NCBI GenBank assembly: GCA_013396995.1
Contig: VWZP01010489.1
Coordinates: 559,237-623,236, forward strand
Direction of reading: 5' to 3'
DNA from: Dicaeum eximium
Lineage: Eukaryota; Chordata; Aves; Passeriformes; Dicaeidae
Length of the DNA: 64,000 bases
Below the pieces are notes generated by a model. It ran no database searches, was not told the DNA's origin, and saw nothing but the letters and a program-made list of their open reading frames with translations. Shown piece by piece: positions 21,780 to 33,300 of this stretch. The position numbers and the translations under genes are program-made. The first letter of the stretch is position 1. Every line of letters starts with the position of its first letter.

Positions 21780-24660
21780 TCCTAACTCAGCTTTGGATCC
21801 ATCTCTTCTGCTTTTTAAGGAGTTTCCTGTGCCCCCCCCAGCACTCACGGGTACCTGTGTGTGATCTGTGGGTATGGAAGAGGGACACATCCCTGGGATT
21901 CAGCATTCCTGAAAGAAAAGCAACATTTCACACCCATTTTAATTCCCATTCATGATACCAACCAGCACAGACATCACCAAACTCGCCCCAAACAAACCCC
22001 CCAATCACAGGCTGGGCACAACAGCACATTTCACCCCAAAAACACCTAAACAGCCCCAAAAACCAGGTCAGAAATCACATATTTGCTTGAAAACTTTCAC
22101 TGCAACACCCACACACAAAGTTTAATGCAGACAGGCACATTTTGACAAGTGTTTTCAACTTAAAATCATAAATACTGGTAGGTTTTAAAGAATTAGCAAT
22201 TGACATCATCTATAAATGCATAAATTTGATGGTACAGAGCTCCCCAGCCCAAATTTGTATTTGCTCCACTTCAAGAATTGAGAGAACGGAATGAGTTCCC
22301 TTCAGCTGCAGGAAAACAAATTTGAAAGACAGAAAGTGGCAATGGGGAAACAATTCAAGGAATGCTCTGATCAAATTTCAGGGGGAAAAAAAGTTGCCTA
22401 ATAGAGTCCTGGTTTTCCTTTACTATAATAAATAGCTCTATAAAATGTTTTGGCTAAATGTCTTTAATACCCAACCGTGAGTGCAGACACAGGAGTGCTC
22501 CAGCTGGGAGCTGCCAGCCCTCCCAAGGCTTGGGATTAATTTGAAGCCATCATTTTATAGATTCTGAAATGAATTTTTTTTGCAGTCTCAGCATTAGCCA
22601 CGTCCTGGCTGCGTTTCTTTGGGGAAGATGACAAAGTCTGGACAGAGAGAAGGGCAAAGTACGAGCGATTAAAGGAAACCCGACCCCGCTGCGGGGATTG
22701 GTGCGGATGTTCTTCCCCTTTGGAAACAAACAACAGCCAGGACAGCAACACCACCTGGTTAGAGCCGGCTTACACCCAAATTTGCAGAGTATAAACTCGG
22801 TCCTAGCCCAGCCTTGCAGCCTGCGGCAGCTCCAGAGAGCCGAGCCCGGTTCAGAGCGGCTCCGCCAGCCCAGCCCGAGGGCTGGAGCAGAAACCGAGGG
22901 TGGTGAAACATCCATGGACACTGGGATGGACACAGGGACACTGGGGCTGTCCCCATTCCTGTCACACGCCCCAGTCCCACACCTCATCACCCACACCCCC
23001 AGGCTGAGCTGGTTTTAGTTTTTAACCTCTCCACAGAATCCAGCTTTCCTTGGCCCCCTCCCCAGTTAGACAAGGAGAACACTGAGCTGAAGATGCCCAA
23101 GGAAGGATTCCCAGCCTTCCAGGTAAAGCAGCATTTTCTGCCTTCCTCCAGTCTCAGACGAGTTTTGTACATTTACAAATAGGAAAAGCTTCAAAGAGCC
23201 CACCTGGCTCTGTCTTTACCCAAAGGCTTAAAAGGCTCAGGGTGGTCAAGTGACTCCACTGTGGATAAAGCTACAACAGAAAAATTCACTGGTAAGGCCC
23301 TCTTAAGGCAAGGAGAGAATTCCTGCTCATGATTCTCACACATGAAATAAAAAAATGCAGTGGCAGCCCCTTATAATTCATCATTTCTGGCCATTTAATG
23401 TATTCACTACAGCGATACATTGAGGTCACATCTGGATTATCACACAAAGAGTGCAAAGACATTTTCCTTCCTCGGTGCCACTCCTGGTACCCTGCCCTGC
23501 CCAGGGCTGCTCAGCACATCCATCTCAATTAGCTGAGAAGGACTTTCCACACCTAATTAATCTGACAGTGACAAACTTCCGTTCCACCAGCCAAGGAAGG
23601 AACCACGGCCACCAGGAGCTTTCCACGGCCGAGGATTCCTGGATTGAGTTATTGAAACAGTCCCTTGACAGGAATTCCAGTGAACCACCCTGACACAAGG
23701 ACAAATTCAGTATTTCCTGTCCCAAACCAACTCAGGGATGCCTGAGAAATAGAAAAGTGCTTGGAATGCACTCTTCATATCAAGGATGGGAGAACCGTAA
23801 CGAATTTATCACAAATCCTGTTAAAATTTGGGCGTAGGGAGTGGAAAACCCACTCATTTCCAGACTGGGAGGCTTTAATAGGTATGTATCTCTATTTTAA
23901 GGGAATGGGAACTGTAGCATAGGAAATAAAGCTGATTATGGAATTAGTTTTAGGCACTTGAGCTGCAGAGATGTGGAAGGAGCTCGTCAGGTGCATTTAC
24001 CATTCACACACCTACACAATACTCAGCAGAGCAGCTACTCAGCCTCCCGAAAAGAAAAAAATATTAAAAAATGAAGCTGTTCACATTCCCCATGTTTATT
24101 TTCCACCTCTCCTCACAATTGAAGACCTGTATAAATCCCAGATGCCAGAAGCAGCATATTCCAGAGATGATTTACCAAACTGATTATCTTCTAAACCAAA
24201 AGAAACATTTGAAGTAGCAGATTGCTGAAATATGACCTTCTTTTGTTTTGGTTTTTTTTTTTTTTTTTGCTACTAAAATGCCATTTTGCAGCATTACTTC
24301 AATAAATCGTTTTTAATTCCCTTTTCCTAAGAATGAATTTAATGGAGAACCAAGGCAAAGCTTGAGCAAGGCAGCAGGACCCCGAGGGTGAAACAAGAGC
24401 ATCACACACCAAGGTCATGGCTCAAGGTGAGACAATTCCTGCTCAACAATCCCCAGGTGGGAGCAGCTCTGCTGCAAAGCTCCCTGACCTCCCTATGGGC
24501 AGAGCTGGGAGAAAAAGGGGAATTCTACAGGGAAAAGGAGAAAGCTGTCAACAAGGAGCACTTACACAAAACACAACGGGGTCAAGAGAGGCAGAAGTTT
24601 GGCTGCTCTTCTCAGTGACTGAATTGAAAACATTTCTAAGTTTACACACATGCACTTCAA
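21780..24660. other. Intergenic, nothing recognised
   Basis: Mostly non-repetitive sequence. A moderately CpG-rich patch at about 22660-22890 has no linked exon that I could define. A poly-T run lies near 24250. Confidence 0.5.
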
Positions 24661-24666
24661 AGCACC

Positions 24667-24792
24667 ATCACAGCAACCATTCCAGGTGAGTCTGGAATTG
24701 ATATTCCAGGTGAGTCTGGAACTGATCACAGCAGCCATTCCAGGTGAGTCTGGAATTGATCACAGCAACCATTCCAGGTGAGTCTGGAACTG
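24667..24792. repeat. Minisatellite with splice-donor-like units, 4 copies
   Basis: Four units share ATTCCAGGTGAGTCTGGAA and are joined by TTGATCACAGCARCC-type spacers of different length. CAG/GTGAGT is a perfect donor consensus on the plus strand, although no plus-strand gene is known here. Confidence 0.9.
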
Positions 24793-25439
24793 TCACTTGC
24801 TGACAAACCCCACCATTGCCACAGACAGAAAAACCAGCATTTAAACCCCAAAAGCCCTGCACAACACCACAATGTGTCAGGAAACATCAGCTACCGCCGA
24901 ATTCTGGCTACATTTGCCCTCAAACATACAAAACACACAGAAAGCTCAGTGACCCATGACATGTTTGCCATCAGGTTAGCGCTGGGTTCTTCACTGACCA
25001 ACACACAGAAAACAGTTGAATGTTTGCTCTGAAAGCCCCTCAGGGCACAGAAAACCCTGTTTGACAGCCAGTCCTGAGGTGTGCAGTCACTCCCAGGCCC
25101 TGCTGGGCTCTGTGGTCACTGGGGAAACCAAGACAAGGTGAACCTTAGAGGCCACAGCAAGGGGAAGTGGCACAGGGAGGGAAAGAGTAAAACCAACCTA
25201 AGTGCTGTGTAAACACAGAGTATCTGCTTGCAACACATCCCACACCTGCAGCACCACCACACCTGCACCACCTGACAGAGAGCTCCTGCAAAGGCACAAC
25301 CAAGGAGCAGAAATCCCAACCATGAACAGCAACTCCTTTTCTTACCATGCCACCCCCAGCTCACCCAGGTGTGTGGATTCAGCCCAGGGAAGACGTAAGA
25401 CTCAAAAACCAAACACTTGGGTTTAGAAGCAAGTCTGCT

Positions 25440-27314
25440 TTTTCTTTTTTTAGACTAGAAAATGTACAATTCCATTTCATATGCAAGTGTGCACAGAGCT
25501 CGTTGTTTGTAGATACTGTCAGAGAAACTGAGAGTCTTTGCATTAAATTGTTAATTCTTCAAACATTGATACATTTTGCAATACACCAGTTAAATACCAA
25601 GATCTATGTGCATGCACTAGAGATATATGCATGTACACCTTAATGTTTAACAAAGACAGCAGATCCCCCAGCCAGGGAGCGTTGGAGATACCAAAAATAG
25701 ATTAAAAAGTTAAATTCTTTACCTGCCTTTGTTAAATACAGACTTTGAGAGTGCCTCCCCTCCTTTCCCCAGGATTCCCATGCTCCCAGGGAGGCAGGTG
25801 GGCAGGAAGGCAGGAGCTGACCAGATTATCCCAGAACCAAAGAGAAGCACCTTAAAAAGTTCAAACTAAGCTTTAAAATGTCTTTTCCATCCTTACCAGA
25901 CATGGGGGCTGAGAAAGGGAAGAACATTTTAAACACAGTTTTGTTTCATTTTGCTGAACTCTCAATGCCTGTCCCACAGGAGAGCCTGACATTTCCAACA
26001 TCCCACTGCCTTCCCAACTGCCTGGATGCTCTGAAGTGGGAATTGTGACCCCCTTCTGCCTGGAACAGCCATCCCAGCAGGAGCTACAGCAGGGAAAGGT
26101 GATCCCAGTGTTCTCACACTGCTTGGGGACCATGCAAGGGAGCTCTGCTACCAGCAAGTTCTGCCCTGGAACTCATGTGGGTCACTTGGAGCTTTTCAAG
26201 TAGTGTCATGTGCTTTGTCCCCATCCAGTCCCCTCCACTGCATACTGAAACATCTGCACACTTTAGTATCTGCACACTTTATGTAGCAAAGAGAATTTTT
26301 CCTCTGAAAAACACTTCATTAGAGTCTGACTCGTACGATTCCAGTGACACTTCCAAACATACTTTTGTGCCTCTTCTTTGGTTAAGAAAAAAAAGATACT
26401 TTTCCCTTTTTGACAGTAAAGGTACTTCTGCCAGACCTGAACCAACCAGCACAGCAGAGAAGGAGAGCAGTGGGCAGGACCTGCAGCATCACCCAATCCG
26501 ATGATGACCACAATACAAGAGGAAAATCCATTTCATTTGAAACTCTTTGGCAAATTTGTTCTGTTTGCCAACCCTGGAATTCGAAGCTCAATCCATGTGC
26601 CTCAATCCATTCCAGCCTCCTCCCTAATCAAAAAATCATGTGGATAAACGAGCAATGGGCTGAAGAGAGAGTTTGTTGATCAGAGTTTGTGGAGAGCCAA
26701 GGTGTGATTGACGTTACAGCTGCAGGGACACAGAGGGACTGGTGACACGGGGATGTGGCCGTGTCACAGATTAGTACTACTGCAAACATACTGATTCAGC
26801 TTTACACTGGTCTGAGCAGATTGCAATTAACCTAGGATTGAGGTATAAATATACACAAATATGTACAGTACACATACAGGAAAAGAGTTTTGCATTTGTA
26901 ACATCGGCAACCTCAGGAATACTGGAGAGTCGATACCTACGCCCGTGATTCGCTCGCTGATTTACTGCAATAATGAAGCCAACAACTTCCACTGGAGAGG
27001 GCTACAATGGGATCATAAAACTCTAAATTAAAAGCTCCTTCCTCTCACTTCATCCTCCCCACGCCCAAGGCCGCACTGTTCTGAGGGCAGCTTGGAAGGA
27101 AGGTTGGTCACAGCTTTGAAGGCGTCCTCTGAGGAACCCAAAGGGCTCCTTTGCTCTGGTGCCTGCTCCAGCTCTGTCTGTGTGTGTGTGTGTGTGTGTG
27201 CAGCTATGTAGAAAATACAGTTGCCATCAGTTCAGTATAAATACATCCACCCCACCAATCTGCCACTGGAGCAGCTCTGCTGCAGCAATGTCTGTGCAAA
27301 GAGGTCATTAAAAA
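25440..27314 (-). other. ARL5A: Probable ARL5A 3' untranslated region
   Basis: Sequence downstream of the ARL5A stop is AT-rich and low in interspersed repeats over about 1.8 kb, as expected for a long 3' UTR. It includes a (TG)n tract at 27177-27200. No AATAAA on the minus strand convincingly marks the end, so the left limit is only a guess. Confidence 0.35.
27177..27200. repeat. (TG)n microsatellite
   Basis: About eleven TG units, interrupted once near the left end, inside the presumed ARL5A 3' UTR. Confidence 0.95.
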
Positions 27315-27363
27315 TCATCTGATCTTCAGGCGGGACATCATCCACTCCAGTCCTTGGCACAGT
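27315..27363 (-). CDS. ARL5A: ARL5A exon 6 (C-terminus and stop)
   Basis: 49 nt: the last base of Gly164, then LCQGLEWMMSRLKIR and TGA (27317-27315). Acceptor AG is at 27365-27364. Confidence 0.96.
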
Positions 27364-30300
27364 CTGGGAACACAAGAGAGAACATTTAGGGAATGCAGGC
27401 ACTTCTCAGGATAACTCCAAAGGTAACTCCACAGCATCAATTTAAATTCTTCCCCAGAACTGTAAACCATTTCTGGAAACTCTTCACTCCCTGCACGGCA
27501 CTTCCTACGTCTTATTGTATCATCTGTGGTCAGAGAATTCAGATCTCAGATCTTCAAGACATGAAGTTCTCTCCAATTAGGATTATTCTTAATAAACCAG
27601 ATTTCAGTTTGCCCCCACCTCACCCCACCCTCATTAAGCCCAAATCATATCAAGTCTTATCTCTGTGAGGTGACACCATGGATTTGATGTAGAAATTGGT
27701 GTTCTGAGCCCAAAAATCTTGTAAGTATTAAGATTATGAAGTGGTGAGGCCCTGGCACAGGGTGCCCAGAGCAGCTGTGGCTGCCCCTGGATCCCTGGCA
27801 GTGTCCCTGGACAGGGCTTGGAGCAGCCTGGGACAGTGGGAGGTGTCCCTGCCATGGCAGGGGTGGGATGGGATGATTTTCAGGTCTTTTCCAACCCAAA
27901 CCATTCTGGGATTCTGTCACTATTATGGACAGGGGAGGAATGTGTGTTAAACCCAAACACCACAATAAAACCCCCAGAGTAATTCCAGATTCCCCTTCTG
28001 TGAACACAAACCCCTCTTACCCCTCTCCAGTGAGAGCACAGCAGGCCTGAATGTGCCACTGGTGATCCTTAATTGAAGTCAGCTTCAGGAACTGGGAGAT
28101 CTCAGCCACTGTCATGCACTCCTTCACATCCTGCTTGTTAGCAAAGATCAGCAATCCTGCTTTCTTCAAGTCCTAGGGAGAAAGGGGAGGGGGCAATGAC
28201 AGAGCAGCCCTGGAGGCAAGGAGCGGACACCAGAGCAGGGAACCAGAGCCCCAGCCCAACCCTCCAGAACAAAATGCTGCAGGCTGCCAAGAGCTCAGGA
28301 GATGCTGATCCTGCACACCAAACACCCAGTTCTTGCCATGGGTGGGTGAGGAGTCAAAAACCCAGGACAAAGTTTTGCTGTGCTCCACGAGGATCAGAGC
28401 CCAGTGTACCCCTGTGCCTGAGCAGCACTGACAACCTGGAACAGTGACCCCAGGGATAAACTTGTTTTACCTCAAACTCCTTGGAATTGCATCAGGGCAG
28501 GGGTGTATTACTGAAAATCTCTCCCTAGGAAAGCAAAAAGGTGTTGCCAGGAAGCCAGGCCAGCTCTAGCACTGAGCTGCCTATCAGGCACTCCTGTTTA
28601 CCAGAGCCAAATTCATTCCCAAATAATCAACTGCTCCAGAAAATGAGCTGACAGAAAATGGAACTGAGCTGGACAACTCAATTTTGCCTTAACAGCAACT
28701 CCATGGAACGGGTTAGGAGAAAGAAAAGATTTTCAATGAGCAAAGAAAAGCGATTTTAAATCAATATTTGACTTTCATTGCTGCTCTCTCCCAACGTCAC
28801 AGCCACGTCTGGAGAGGGAGCCTGGGAACATCCTGCCGGGCAACAAAGGGCACATTCACTGCTCCCAAATCGGCTCCATTCTGCCCGGAATTCCAGACCT
28901 TCCCTGCGGCAAAATCAGCTCGTTAGCAACTTCATCTGCCTTTAGAGATTAGCACACAGAAGATGCAGATTTTAGCAACAGCCATGAGAGTCCAGCTCTG
29001 AAATCCTAATCCTGGACAGCAGCACCAAACACCCCTCCCTGTGCCATTACACACTCCACAGCCTGACTTGCTCTATTAGAATTTACTTTATTAAACATAA
29101 TTTAAATTAAACATCAAAAATTAAAACAAAAAGCACAAAAAAAAACCCAACCCAAAAATAAAATAAAAAAAACCCAACCTCCCCCAAAAAAAACAACCAT
29201 CCAAACAAACAAATAAAAAACCACACAAAAGAAAACCAAACCAAAACAAACACACAACCGAAAAACCACAAAAAAATTAAAACTTGAAAGATCCTATGCA
29301 AAGCCCTTGTTTTTCCTCAAAGGAAATCCACAGGCAGGCTGTGCCCTTCCTGCAGGCTCCCAAACTGTGGCTGTAGGTTAAATATAGATGTAACATTTTA
29401 GGCTATAATGCCATCATTTTTATGCACATTTTTTTATTCTGACACTTAAATTTGGAAGCTTGGTGTCAGCTCACACACCCTGATCCAGTTTGCATTCAGG
29501 TCATGCCACAGGTACTGCCTGGCTTTTCCATCAGCCCAGCTCAGGTTCAGACCTGACCTAGGGCTCAGGTTTAAGGAGGGTCTTTACAATTTAGCAATTC
29601 CCACTCTGGAATTCCAAATACCCACAGAGCAGTGGCTGCTACAGCCACGGGCTGAAGTTCCTTCAGTTTTAGAGTTCTAAAGGTGCTCTTTAGGGTGCTC
29701 TAACACATTGAAAGGTTGTAAAACCTCAGGGAACCATGAAGATACCAAAAATACTGATTAGATTATTGCAGGAAACCATGGGGTTTTAAAGGCTGTAATT
29801 CAGACATGAACATGGACTGAAGGATAAAACCCACAGATGTCCCTGACAGGTCCCAACTGCTGTTTCACTGGAGCACTCTGACAGGCTGCTCCTGTAATTT
29901 AGTGTTAATTAACAGCTTTGCTGGGAGTTTCACAATGACAGTGCAGCAGGGACAAGGCAGTTCAGGGTGTAAATCTGCGTCCCTTGGTGTGTATCACCAG
30001 ATAATTAAAATAAATGTTGAAAAAAGTATTAAAGACACAGGGTGCACTTACCTCGTGTGCTAACATTTTATACAGCTCTTCTTTAGTCACAGAAATTCTC
30101 TCTCTGTCTGTGCTGTCCACCACAACTATCACAAACTGCAAAAAGGGAGAGTTATCAGGCAGAGGAACTCTTGCTGTTCCCATTATCCAGCTGGATTATC
30201 AGACACCATCCCTGTTCCCAAAGCCTCCCTCCAGCCCCAGTAATCCCACAGCCCTGGGGTTATTCACAGCTTGTGCTGTGCTTTGGGCAGCTCTCACACA

Positions 30301-33300
30301 ACTTTTCACTTTCTGTTCTCCATTTTTCAGTGAAAAATTCATACTGAAAGCAAGAAAATTCTCTGTAATCCCAGATCTGGTTTTGTTCTTTGTTTGGTGT
30401 AGCTGAGGCACCACACAGATCCCTCAAATTAATTTGTTGCAGCCTTTAAAACAAAATGCATCAGCTTTCTTTGTCTAGGTCAACTAACATGCAAATAGAT
30501 ATCTGCACAGGATTTAAAAAGTCCTAAAGCTCCAAACTCCAAGAACACACTCCCAGCTTCATTTAGGCTGGAAAATAACTTTAAGGAATCACAGCACCTC
30601 ATAGGGATGAGGTGGAGAACAAAGGTAATTATTGTGATAATTGAAAACATAATTTGTATAACACAAAACATAATTTGTATAATACAAATAACTGCATTTA
30701 AATTGTACTTGATAACACATAGGAAACCTTGATTTAAAGCATTATTTTTATGAAGTTGTGTGCTGGATAAAATTTATATCCATGTATATATGTATTATAT
30801 ACATGTGTGTGTGTGTACTGCAACTGCACCTCTACAGAGTTCTGAAAGCTCTTGGGGGTGTTTGAGCTGGTGATGACAGGAGCTTGGTGAGACAGAGCTG
30901 CCAACATTTTGGAGGAAAACTTTTGGGCTGCCAGGCAGGTTTTGGAGGCCCCGGTGGTGCAGAGAGTGACGGTGCAGCCAGCCAGGGGCGATCTGCAATC
31001 CCAGATGAAGTGAGAGCCACAGAGGCCAGCCCCAGAGCAGAGCAGAGTGGCAGAGGCAGCCCCAGGGTGGCAGAGGTGTCCCCAGGCTGTCACCTCGGTG
31101 TTGGTGTAGTAGGTGTTCCAGGAGGAGCGCAGGGACTCCTGGCCCCCGATGTCCCACATCAGGAAGCGCGTGTTGTTCACCACGATCTCCTCCACGTTGC
31201 TGCCGATGGTGGGAGAGGTGTGAACCACCTCGTTCATGGAGCTGCACAGGGAAAGGAACAGGGACAGGACAGGACAGTCACCAGAGGGACCCATGCAGCT
31301 CCACCTCAGGGCTATTCCAGGGAGGGACCCAGCAAACATTCCCTGGGCAGCCAAGACACTGTTTGAGGGTGGAAGGTGCAGAAATGTAAATAAAAACAGC
31401 AATAAAAAGGACTCAGTGAACTATATAATAATCAAATTATAGAGCTGAGAGAGCACTCGTGAACAAAATGTGTGATAATTAATTAAACCATGGAGCTGAG
31501 AGCATTTTTGCTTCAGAAGCCTTTGGGAGCACTCAGCTCTCCTTTCTCCAGGCCCATTTTGGCTCACATGGGACAGAGCAGTTGTTTTGCTTCAAGAATG
31601 TGGTTAAGCCACAAGATTTCCAAGCTTCCAGAAAAACAACAAATCATCCTCCAGCTCCACCAGAAACACTCCAGCCACTCCATCCCGCTCTCCTTCCAGG
31701 GCAGGCCATTAAAAACAGATTTTCTTCAAAATGCTTTATGTCCTAACTTCCTCCTCTTCTCCCCTCAGCACAGTCCAATACACAACTTTTCAGAGACAAA
31801 TGCAGCCATTAAATATTTCAAATATATTGTTTAGAGATACTGAGTGTGACTTTGTGACTAAGAACACCAGTTTCACATCAAACAACCAAATGTGTGCTCT
31901 GGATTCTCCTAAAGTTCAGATTATTTAAACTCTACTGTAACAGGCAAAAAAATTAACAGTAGCTCCAAGGCAAACCATCTGTGTTCAAAGAACTTAATTA
32001 TTTTTCTTCTGATCATCTTGATACAGCTTTTCATTTTGTATGAACCTTTTTGAAGTTCCAGCAGAGCTTTTAGTTACAGTGACAGCAATTTGAGACTTGT
32101 AATGGTGCTGGAGTATTTCCTGACGAGGATAGAGAGAGCCAGGGAGATAAAGGGATGGTGCAGTGTTCTGAAAAGCAATCCCAGTCACCCTGGGCCAGGG
32201 CAAGGAGAGCTGAGCATGAGAATGGGAGAAAAGGAAGTGTCTGCAAGAGGAAAAATGGACCTGCAAAGATGGGGTAGGGTCAAGGAGGAGTAAGAGAGCT
32301 GGGAAAGTCCTGTGGAGTTCAAGTGGGGACAAAGGAAAAGGAGACAGACAGATCTGTATGAGAGGGAAAACACTGAAACTGCAGAAATAAGGGGAAGAAC
32401 AGCGAGACATTTGTGGAGGAAGTGGATTAAAAACCACCAAGGACAGCCCTCAGCTGCAGCACTTCCAAGCACCCTAAGAAATACCCTTCATTCTGTTTGT
32501 GCTTTTTAACATCTCTCGCTCCCTCTATAAATCGTCATCCCCCTTTCACTCTCCCTGCAGCGTGGCAGGGCACAAGCAGCCAGAAATGTTTTGGGAAAGG
32601 CAAAGCAGGTCAGAATGTGACAAACCCCAACCACTTCCAGAAAGCCAATTTTAAATGTGGGATTGGAGCAGCATGGCCACATCACTTCACAGGAATTATT
32701 TCTGACTCAGGAACACTCCTGAGTGCCACAGCACTGCACGTGGGAAAGGGCCAATCTGTCCCCAGCACAAACAGACCTTGAGCTGCTCGTGCCACCCAGC
32801 AGCTTCTGAGCCTGGGCACAGATTGGTGTCCTCTATCAAACTGCAGCTGAGGAACTGAGATATGGAGCTCCATGTAAGCCAGGAGCAAGGCTAATGCAAG
32901 GCAAACACAAATCCGTGCTGCTGTTGAAGGCAGAAGGTGCAGGACAGCACGGAGATGTTGTCCTGGGTTTGTGCTGGTATCAGCCTTCCTCCTTCACCCC
33001 ACCCACAAACAACACCAAAGTTATCTCAGCACTGGGGACACAAGTCACAGCAGGCACAGGTGCCTTGCCACTCACAGAAGTTTAAATTTAACAGTTTAAA
33101 TCTGTCTGCTGTTTATATCTGTGGAGTGGATCAGTACAATGGTAACTGATGGGGCTGGCAAGGAGCCGAGGCCGTGGCACCGCGGGCGGCTGGGAGCGCG
33201 TGCTAACAGCAGGTGATGTGATCCAAAACCCTCTGAACAAAACCTCATTCATGCAGCAGGCACAGCAGAGCCCTCTGCAAACTCCAGCCACCTGCTGCCA

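Noticed and set aside
22540..23020. Moderately CpG-rich patch as a possible extra promoter or gene
   Set aside because: CpG density is modest and no splice-bounded or homologous coding sequence is attached.
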